Shown here piece by piece: positions 34,169-40,412 of a stretch of DNA of 40,412 bases (position 1 is its first letter; the number at the start of each line of letters is the position of its first letter). The stretch is taken from the NCBI GenBank assembly GCA_041583135.1, contig JBFHGJ010000047.1, positions 1 through 40,412 on the forward strand, in the 5' to 3' direction. The translations under genes were made by a program, and so were the position numbers. The DNA comes from JABSOG01 sp041583135 (GTDB lineage Bacteria; Pseudomonadota; Gammaproteobacteria; Enterobacterales; Alteromonadaceae). The notes under the pieces are model-generated. The model saw only the letters and a program-made list of their open reading frames with translations. It was not told the DNA's origin and searched no databases.

Positions 34169-35452
34169 TTGGACGAGAAGACTGCGCGCTTGGCAACACA
34201 GCGCCTGTTTCGGCAATTGACCGCATTGGGCCTATTGGCTCTACCAGCAAGCTGTTTTGCCGATGAACCGAGCAAGTGGCATTTTAACGGTTTTGGCACC
34301 TTAAGCTACACCAATACCAGTAAATATGATGATCGCATTATTCGGCGTAACGTCAATCAAAGTGGCGCTGCGGTACAGGATAATGGCTTTTTACTCGATT
34401 CTCGCCTAGGTTTGCAGGCCAAATGGAATATCTCCGACCGACTTGAACTTACCGCGCAGGCAGTTGCCAGAGAGCAGCTCGATACTGAACTGCTTGATTA
34501 TGTCGATATGTTTTACCTCAGTTATTTTATCGATGACCAATGGCGATTTAGCGTTGGTCGGCAGGCGTTCGACCTGTTTTTTATGTCTGATTACCACAAT
34601 ACTGGCTACTCCTATGCATGGGTAAGGCCGCCGACGGAATTTTACGGCACCATGCCCTATCAGTCGTTTGATGGCATTAAAATAAGCCGCGACTGGGGCG
34701 ACTTTGACAGCAGCTGGCGCTGGCGTTTGTCGCTGGGCAACATCGAATCAAAATTTGACGCCGATGTCATGGTTGAGTCAGATGATATCGACAGCACCGA
34801 AGCGAAGCCAATATTCAGCACCGAGCTTGGTTGGCAGTCGGGGCAGTGGCACTTGCGGGGCAGTTTTGCCCACATGCGCTTTAAGCACGAGCTCGGTGAT
34901 GAAACTGAGCGCGAAGCGCTGCAAATGCTGAGCGATGAAATCAGTCCGTTTTGGCAAGACTTTTCCGGCATCGTCAACGAGTTTACCGAAGATTTTATTT
35001 TGCGCATTTGGTCGCTTGGCGCCTCTTGGGAGCAAGATGATTGGCACGTGCAAGGGGAGTGGAGCAATGTCGATTCGGATATCATTACCTTTGATGGCCA
35101 GCGGGCCTATCTGCAAGTGGCCAAACGCTGGCAAAATTGGCAACCTTTTATCACTGTCGGCTACGCCAAAGACGATTCTGAGGTGCGCTATGGGCCGCCG
35201 CCACCGGGCGTGCCTGTTTTAACTGAGTTTTATGAGGAAATGGTGAACTTTTCTCATAACATGCGCCATAATCAAAAGAGTATAAGCCTTGGGGTGCGCT
35301 GGGATTTTGCCAGCCAAAAGGCGCTCAAGCTGCAATGTGACCGTTACTACTTTGATGCTTGGTCCGGCAGTATCCATGGCCGTGTGGATTTTCGTTATCC
35401 AAATGATGAGATCCGCAGTTGGTGCACTGCCTCGTTTGATTGGGTGTTTTAG
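34169..35452 (+). CDS. Outer-membrane porin-like beta-barrel protein, module B
   Basis: A 427-residue protein with a signal peptide ending near ASCFA and a mature part of amphipathic beta strands ending in aromatic FDWVF, typical of outer-membrane barrels. YLSYFIDDQWRFSVGRQ aligns with the corresponding strand pair of the module A barrel. Its GYSYAWVRPPTEFYGTMPYQSFDG is typical of a porin-like family seen in marine gammaproteobacteria. The start is an unusual TTG with AGGGA 8 nt upstream; the frame is open back to 34097 but contains no ATG. Only 2 bases separate its stop from the PstS-like gene, so they are co-transcribed. Its role is presumably to admit or sense the signal for the kinase in the same operon; this is inferred. 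Confidence 0.78.
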   Translation: MDEKTARLATQRLFRQLTALGLLALPASCFADEPSKWHFNGFGTLSYTNTSKYDDRIIRRNVNQSGAAVQDNGFLLDSRLGLQAKWNISDRLELTAQAVAREQLDTELLDYVDMFYLSYFIDDQWRFSVGRQAFDLFFMSDYHNTGYSYAWVRPPTEFYGTMPYQSFDGIKISRDWGDFDSSWRWRLSLGNIESKFDADVMVESDDIDSTEAKPIFSTELGWQSGQWHLRGSFAHMRFKHELGDETEREALQMLSDEISPFWQDFSGIVNEFTEDFILRIWSLGASWEQDDWHVQGEWSNVDSDIITFDGQRAYLQVAKRWQNWQPFITVGYAKDDSEVRYGPPPPGVPVLTEFYEEMVNFSHNMRHNQKSISLGVRWDFASQKALKLQCDRYYFDAWSGSIHGRVDFRYPNDEIRSWCTASFDWVF

Positions 35453-35454
35453 CT

Positions 35455-35907
35455 ATGTTAGTCAGATTGACGTTGCTTTGCTTATTGCTGCTGCCCTTCG
35501 GCCCAAGTGCCGATGTCGGACAGAGCAGCTACTGGGTGGTAGTGGTCAATCAGCAATCGGGCTTGACTCAGTTGTCGCAAAAGCAGGTGATGAGCCTGTT
35601 TTTAGGCCGCGCTCAGTTTTTACCCTCAGGCCCGAGAGCCAAGACCTTTGATTACCCGATTGGCTCGGCAATGCGTGCCAACTTCTATTTAAGCTTGACC
35701 GGTAAAAACATCGCCGATATCGACGCCTATTGGGCGCGGCTGAGATATTCTGGCCGCGCCTCGCCGCCAGAGGCGCTTGACAGTGTCGAGCAGATCATCG
35801 AAACGGTAAGCAAAGAAAAGGGCGCCTTGTCCTATTTGCCGGCCAATTACGCCAAAGGCTTGGCCGACAAGGGCTTAGTTGCGGTGTTAACCATGAGGAG
35901 CCTTTAA
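35455..35907 (+). CDS. Short PstS-like periplasmic protein, module B
   Basis: A 150-residue secreted protein (leader MLVRLTLLCLLLLPFGPSADV) that is the paralogue of the module A protein. Shared features in order are YWVVVVN, LFLG, a central F...L segment, IDAYWARLRYSG, PP, and GALSYLP. About 130 mature residues is less than half of a true PstS. The in-frame ATG at 35440 overlaps the barrel gene; 35455 is chosen because it starts the signal peptide. Its stop overlaps the kinase start (TAATG), with AGGAG ahead of the kinase. It is likely a periplasmic ligand sensor or partner for the kinase's periplasmic domain. Confidence 0.75.
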   Translation: MLVRLTLLCLLLLPFGPSADVGQSSYWVVVVNQQSGLTQLSQKQVMSLFLGRAQFLPSGPRAKTFDYPIGSAMRANFYLSLTGKNIADIDAYWARLRYSGRASPPEALDSVEQIIETVSKEKGALSYLPANYAKGLADKGLVAVLTMRSL

Positions 35908-38423
35908 TGCGCTTTAGCAGGCTACAGCATTTTATTACCGCCATTATGCTTGGTTGCGCTTTGGTGTTGTCGATTATCTCCAGTCTTATTGCGTCAAAAC
36001 TCATTCAAACTCAAGCCGAGCAAGAGATAATCTCGCTCAGCAATAACTTAATCTCGGCCATTCGGCCGACGGCGGCTGCGGCGGTGTTTGCCGGTAGTGA
36101 CGGCCAAGTGTTGGCCAATGATGCGATCAACGGTTTGTTGGAAAACGATGCCATCTATTCGGTCAAGTTGGTGGGCTTTGCCGATGAATCAAACAAGGGC
36201 TTTACCTTGTCGGGTAAAAATGCCGGTGGCGGCAGCGCAATGCCTGCCATCACCGTGTCGCTTAAGTCGTTATTTGACGAGCAGGTGATGGGCGAGTTGA
36301 TAGTTGAGCCAAGACGAGAGTGGATGACCCGCAATGCCAAAGAGAGCACCATGAATATGATCATGGTGTTGGTGGTGGTGATCTTTGCCACGGCGTTTTT
36401 AACCGCGCAGATCATTCGGGTTTGGTTGTCAAAGCCTTTGGTTGGGGTGGTGGAGCAGCTTAAGCAGGTCAGCCCCGGTGGCGACCAAAGATTGGATATT
36501 GCCGTACATTTAAGCGAAAACGAGATAGGTTGGTTGGTCACCGAGTTTAATGCCATGCTCGATAAGATGAAATCGGCGATTTTAACCGAGCGTGGCCTAC
36601 GCCGGGATATGGAGCTGGTGCAACAGAGCCTAGAGAAAGCCAAGCAGGTCGCCGAGCAGGCAACTGAGGCGAAAAGTAACTTTTTGGCCACCATGAGTCA
36701 TGAGATCAGAACGCCAATGAATTCGGTTTTAGGCTTTTTGGAGCTGGCCTTAGACGATGAGCACATCGGCGCCCATACCCGCCGTCATTTGCAAGTTGCC
36801 CAGTCATCGGCGCGGTTTTTGTTGCAGCTGATCAACGACATTTTAGATGTCAGTAAGATTGAAAGCGGTAAGCTGGAGCTTGATATTCATCCTTTTGATT
36901 TGGCTGCGATGCTGCAAGAAACTCATGATTTAATGGAGATAAAAGCGCAGGAGAAGTCACTGGCGCTCAATTTAAGCATTCCCGCCCAGCTTGCCCCAAG
37001 TTATTTGGGCGACCCTTATCGCTTACGGCAAATATTGATTAACCTAGTTGGCAACGCGATTAAATTCACCGACAAAGGCCGGGTTGATATCGCGTTGACT
37101 AAACTTGGCGACAACCGTTTTGAGTTTGCCATTGTCGATACCGGTATTGGGATTGCCGGCGACAAAATCGAGCAGATCTTAAAGCCTTTCACTCAGGTTG
37201 ACGCCTCCATTACCAGGCAATATGGCGGTACCGGGCTTGGCACTACCATTTCATCGGAGTTGGTGCAGCTACTTGGTGGCGAGCTTAAAATTCAAAGCAC
37301 CTTAGGCAAAGGCAGCCGTTTTTATTTTGAAATCGACATGCAGCCTTTGACTGAGATAACCAAAACCGTTTCAAGCAAAAATCGAAGTGCCAAGCCAGAT
37401 AAAGCGCTCAGCTTATTGTTGGTGGATGATGTCATAGAGAATATTTCTTTGGCCAAAATTCATTTAGAGCGCCAAGGACATACGGTAGCAACCGCTGAAA
37501 ATGGCTTAGAGGCCCTCGCGAAGACCGAGCACGAGGCTTTTGATTTGGTGCTGATGGATATTCAAATGCCAGAAATGGATGGCTATGAGGCCACCGTTGC
37601 CATTCGCCAGCAAAACAGCCATAACGCCACCATGCCGATTGTGGCTATGACTGCAAATGCGATGAAAGCTGAACATGATAAGGCCAAAGCGGTGGGGATG
37701 GACGATATCGTGGTCAAACCCATTGATTTTGCTCAGATGTTTGACACCATAGCGCGCCTTACCGGTGGGGCTGTGGGCGATACAAATACGGGAAAAAGAG
37801 CAACACAAGAGGTCGAAGTGCACGGTACTGGCGCGAAGCTGATTGATATGCAATCGGGGCTTGCTTCATGGCTTGATGAGCAGGCGTATTTAAAAGCTCT
37901 GGGGAATTTTAGCGTGCGTAATGAAAACACTCTTGAAGATTTGGCGATGGTGATAAATGTCGGAGATGTTGCCAAAGCCGATGCCTTGGTGCATAAAATC
38001 AAAGGGGCTGCCGGTAACCTACGTTTGGTGGCTTTGTTTGAGGCCAGCTGCGCCCTTGAGTCGAAATTACACCAACCTCAAGTGAGCCTAAATGTCGATA
38101 TGTTTGCCACTTTTGCCACCACCTTACGTCAGACACTTGAGGCTGTGACGGCCTTGTGTCAGGTGAATGATGATGTCGAGCAAGATGAACAGCTGACGCT
38201 TGATAAAATGGCCTGCTCGGCGGCCATGCAGATCTTTATTGATGCCTGTGAGCAGCACGACCCTGATGCTGCCGAGTCGGCATTTGCGGCGTTACAACAA
38301 TTTATGCCAAGCAGTGAGCTGGGCAAGGTGGATCAGCTGTTGCAGCAGTTTGATTTTTATGAGGCCATCGACAATATCAACCGATTGGCCGACAAACACG
38401 ACATAGAGATCAAAGCCGAATGA
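35907..38423 (+). CDS. Hybrid sensor histidine kinase with periplasmic CHASE-like domain, HAMP, receiver and Hpt
   Basis: An 838-residue inner-membrane kinase. TM1 about 10-32; periplasmic domain about 33-148 resembling the CHASE8 type (IRPTAAAAVFAGSDG, ANDAINGLLENDAIYSVKLV); TM2 about 150-172; HAMP to about 225; HisKA with ATMSHEIRTPMN (phospho-His265); HATPase with N box, DTGIGIAG and GGTGLG; receiver with LMDIQMPEMDG (phospho-Asp551) and a conserved Lys in VVKPID; Hpt with LVHKIKGAAGNL (phospho-His696). This is an ArcB/BvgS-like phosphorelay protein with all relay residues present. Its probable final acceptor is the HD-GYP response regulator whose start overlaps its stop (ATGA). CHASE8 is the sensory domain of YfiN-type diguanylate cyclases, which supports control by a periplasmic partner, here perhaps the PstS-like protein. 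Confidence 0.93.
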   Translation: MRFSRLQHFITAIMLGCALVLSIISSLIASKLIQTQAEQEIISLSNNLISAIRPTAAAAVFAGSDGQVLANDAINGLLENDAIYSVKLVGFADESNKGFTLSGKNAGGGSAMPAITVSLKSLFDEQVMGELIVEPRREWMTRNAKESTMNMIMVLVVVIFATAFLTAQIIRVWLSKPLVGVVEQLKQVSPGGDQRLDIAVHLSENEIGWLVTEFNAMLDKMKSAILTERGLRRDMELVQQSLEKAKQVAEQATEAKSNFLATMSHEIRTPMNSVLGFLELALDDEHIGAHTRRHLQVAQSSARFLLQLINDILDVSKIESGKLELDIHPFDLAAMLQETHDLMEIKAQEKSLALNLSIPAQLAPSYLGDPYRLRQILINLVGNAIKFTDKGRVDIALTKLGDNRFEFAIVDTGIGIAGDKIEQILKPFTQVDASITRQYGGTGLGTTISSELVQLLGGELKIQSTLGKGSRFYFEIDMQPLTEITKTVSSKNRSAKPDKALSLLLVDDVIENISLAKIHLERQGHTVATAENGLEALAKTEHEAFDLVLMDIQMPEMDGYEATVAIRQQNSHNATMPIVAMTANAMKAEHDKAKAVGMDDIVVKPIDFAQMFDTIARLTGGAVGDTNTGKRATQEVEVHGTGAKLIDMQSGLASWLDEQAYLKALGNFSVRNENTLEDLAMVINVGDVAKADALVHKIKGAAGNLRLVALFEASCALESKLHQPQVSLNVDMFATFATTLRQTLEAVTALCQVNDDVEQDEQLTLDKMACSAAMQIFIDACEQHDPDAAESAFAALQQFMPSSELGKVDQLLQQFDFYEAIDNINRLADKHDIEIKAE

Positions 38424-39478
38424 ACGGATCGCAAAATGACAAGCATTGGCGGGTGTTGGTAGTTGACGATGAGCCGAACAACCTTCAGCTGCTTAGGCAA
38501 ATACTCAAAAGCAAATACAGCATTTCGTTAGCCACCAGTGGCCCGCAAGCGGTGGAGCTGGCGAAAAAATTTGAGCCGGATTTGATTTTGCTCGATGTGA
38601 TGATGCCCGATGTTGATGGTTTTGAGACCTGTCGGCGGCTTAAGAGTGACCCGGTGACGGTGAAAATACCGGTGATTTTTGTTACCGCCAAATCTGAAAT
38701 TGAAGATGAAAAACAGGGTTTTGATGTCGGCGCGGTGGACTATATTACCAAGCCTGTGTCGGCGCCGATTGTTCACGCCAGAGTGGCGACGCATTTGGCC
38801 TTATACGACCAGCAGCGTATGTTTGAAATTCAGCTTGAGCAGCGTACTTCTGAGCTTGCTGCAAGCCAAAATGCCGCCATTCATATGCTAGGTGAAGCGG
38901 GGCATTACAACGACGAAGATACCGGCGTTCACATTTGGCGCATGGCCGCCTATGCTGGCGCGATAGCCAGAGAGGCCGGGTGGCACGTGGTTAAAGCCAA
39001 ACAGCTGCAATTTGCCGCGCCGATGCACGATACCGGCAAAATCGGTATTGCCGATGCCATTTTGAAAAAGCCTGGCAAGCTCACACCTGATGAGTGGACG
39101 GTGATGAAAACCCACGCCAAAATCGGTCATGACATTTTGGCAAAAAGTACCACGCCGCTATTTAAAATGGCGGCTGAGGTGGCCTTGCATCATCATGAAA
39201 AGTGGGATGGCAGCGGTTATCCTGAAGGGTTACAGGGCAGAGCTATACCCGAAAGTGCAAGAATTGTCGCCATTGCCGATGTGTTCGATGCCTTGACGAT
39301 GGTGAGGCCCTATAAACCGGCATGGACGGTTAAAGAGGCGGTTGATGAAATCAAGCTGGGTAAGGGCAAGCACTTTGACCCGACACTAGTCGATTGTTTT
39401 ATCGCCGTGCTGCCTGAGATTGAACAGCTCAAAGCTCAGTGGGACGCCAAAGAAAAGGCTTATCAGAGCCGTTTTTAG
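38420..39478 (+). CDS. Response regulator with HD-GYP c-di-GMP phosphodiesterase domain
   Basis: A 352-residue RpfG-like protein. The receiver (about 10-125) has VVDDEP, phospho-Asp59 in LLDVMMPDVDG, and FVTAKSE / YITKPV. A helical linker leads to an HD-GYP domain (about 160-345): HDTGKIG with His203-Asp204, HHHEKWDGSGYPEGL at 257-271 with GYP at 266-268, and IADVFDALTMVRPYK. Such domains hydrolyse c-di-GMP to pGpG and GMP. Phosphorylation by the kinase encoded immediately upstream (4-nt ATGA overlap) would set its activity. It is the last gene of module B; the ppk2 gene converges only 2 bases after its stop. Confidence 0.94.
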   Translation: MNGSQNDKHWRVLVVDDEPNNLQLLRQILKSKYSISLATSGPQAVELAKKFEPDLILLDVMMPDVDGFETCRRLKSDPVTVKIPVIFVTAKSEIEDEKQGFDVGAVDYITKPVSAPIVHARVATHLALYDQQRMFEIQLEQRTSELAASQNAAIHMLGEAGHYNDEDTGVHIWRMAAYAGAIAREAGWHVVKAKQLQFAAPMHDTGKIGIADAILKKPGKLTPDEWTVMKTHAKIGHDILAKSTTPLFKMAAEVALHHHEKWDGSGYPEGLQGRAIPESARIVAIADVFDALTMVRPYKPAWTVKEAVDEIKLGKGKHFDPTLVDCFIAVLPEIEQLKAQWDAKEKAYQSRF

Positions 39479-39480
39479 CC

Positions 39481-40311
39481 TTACTCACCGCGATGCACAA
39501 TGCCTAAGTGTTTTTCCGCCGCTTTGACAACCGCAGGATCAATCGGTGGCGGCTCAATACTGACGTCTTTTGACAGCGCTTCAATCACAGTTTCAAGCAC
39601 GGTGATGCGCGAATACCATTTCTTTTTGGCTGGAATGATATGCCACGGCGCATTAACCGTTGAGGTGCGAGAAAACATATCGTCGATGGCCACTTCATAG
39701 TCGTCCCAGCGCTTATGATTACGAATGTCTTCTTCGGTAAGCTTCCAACGTTTAATTGGGTCGTGCAGCCTTTGTTCAAAGCGTTTTAATTGCTCTTGCT
39801 TGTCGATATGCAAAAACAGTTTTACAAAACGCACATCATCGTCCATCAGCAATCGCTCAAATTCGTTGATCTCTTGATAGGCCCGTTGCCATTGATGTTC
39901 GCTGGCAAAACCTTCGATGCGCTCAACCAACACTCGACCATAATAAGAGCGGTCAAAAATACATAAACTGCCCGGCGCCGGGAGCTTTTGCTGAAAACGA
40001 AAAAGGTAGTGGGTGCCTTGTTCTTCTTTGGTGGGGGCGGCGATGGGGTGCACCGTGAAGCCCCTTGGGTCGAGCCGCTCAGTGATACGACGAATGCTGC
40101 CGCCTTTGCCTGATGCATCCCATCCCTCAAGCACCACAATCGCCCGCTTGCCTTGATGAAAATAAGCCTGCTGTACTTCTAGCATCTTCTTTTGCAGCTT
40201 TTTCAGCTGCTTCTCATAGCTTTCTTTGTCTTCAATAAAGGCTTGTTCAAAATCGACATCACCCAATTGCGGTGGATGATTGATAAGCTCAATCGGCGAA
40301 GGTTGATACAT
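39481..40311 (-). CDS. ppk2: PPK2-family polyphosphate kinase
   Basis: A 276-residue single-domain polyphosphate-nucleotide phosphotransferase. Walker A is VLEGWDASGKGGSIRRITE (about residues 60-78). Walker B/lid is IFDRSYYGRVLVERI (about 118-132). KLFLHIDKQEQLKRFEQR, DPIKRWKLTEEDI and the C-terminal WHIIPAKKKWYSRI are standard for PPK2. These enzymes phosphorylate NDP or NMP with polyphosphate. The class (I, II or III) is not decided here. The ATG has AGAG 7 nt upstream. It stands alone and convergent with module B; the presence of PstS-like proteins in that operon makes a phosphate theme possible but unproven. Confidence 0.9.
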   Translation of the reverse strand: MYQPSPIELINHPPQLGDVDFEQAFIEDKESYEKQLKKLQKKMLEVQQAYFHQGKRAIVVLEGWDASGKGGSIRRITERLDPRGFTVHPIAAPTKEEQGTHYLFRFQQKLPAPGSLCIFDRSYYGRVLVERIEGFASEHQWQRAYQEINEFERLLMDDDVRFVKLFLHIDKQEQLKRFEQRLHDPIKRWKLTEEDIRNHKRWDDYEVAIDDMFSRTSTVNAPWHIIPAKKKWYSRITVLETVIEALSKDVSIEPPPIDPAVVKAAEKHLGIVHRGE

Positions 40312-40412
40312 GATTTATCTCTAAAAGCTTCGGTTATTTTTGACCTTAGTCAATTGCGCTAGGGGTTGCAAGAAAATGGCGCTTTAGTTGTGGCGGGTTT
40401 GAGGGAGATCAA

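Overview
The window looks like chromosomal DNA from a marine-type gammaproteobacterium of the Alteromonadales kind (Shewanella, Ferrimonas or a relative). This is inferred from RNase R, CspA, LsrF, MetE/MetR and YaiI homologues, CRP-type operators, the secreted M6 protease and EndoI-type nuclease families, and the wealth of signalling proteins. No rRNA, tRNA, CRISPR array, prophage or complete insertion sequence was seen. GC is moderate throughout, with one visibly AT-richer gene at 25106-25708.

Layout. 1-5.2 kb: a truncated esterase-like gene, a PAS-GGDEF diguanylate cyclase, an RNase R and a CspA-family gene with a long leader. 5.3-13.8 kb: signalling module A, made of a giant one-protein hybrid two-component sensor (propeller, kinase, receiver, AraC), an outer-membrane beta-barrel, a short PstS-like periplasmic protein, a HAMP class III adenylate cyclase and a solute-binding-like protein. 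13.8-14.1 kb: a hairpin-rich repeat cluster. 14.1-22.3 kb: a secreted nuclease, an oversized PLP enzyme, a CDF metal exporter, a serine hydrolase lipoprotein, a YaiI-family protein and an HDOD protein. 22.4-23.2 kb: the C-terminal remnant of an M6 metalloprotease. 23.2-27.9 kb: a coiled-coil protein with a CRP class II promoter, an orphan lsrF, an unknown membrane protein, dispersed palindromic repeats, two lipoproteins and a 39-residue membrane peptide. 27.9-33.6 kb: divergent metR/metE with a MetR box, a GGTGTCAGACACC repeat cluster that supplies the C-terminus of a POT-type transporter, and an unknown gene. 33.6-39.5 kb: a candidate CRP-activated small RNA, then signalling module B (beta-barrel, short PstS-like protein, CHASE-like/HAMP hybrid histidine kinase with receiver and Hpt, HD-GYP response regulator). 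39.5-40.3 kb: a PPK2-type polyphosphate kinase.

The most notable feature is that modules A and B share one design: outer-membrane barrel, half-size PstS-like periplasmic protein, and inner-membrane HAMP sensor, in overlapping or nearly abutting genes in the same order. Their outputs differ. Module A should make cAMP; module B should run a phosphorelay to a c-di-GMP phosphodiesterase. The layout recalls YfiB-YfiR-YfiN, but the parts are different. Two perfect TGTGA-N6-TCACA operators lie elsewhere in the window, each exactly 41.5 bp upstream of a predicted start site. They suggest that cAMP-CRP drives a coiled-coil protein and a roughly 93-nt RNA. All functions are inferred from reading the sequence; no searches or folding calculations were run.
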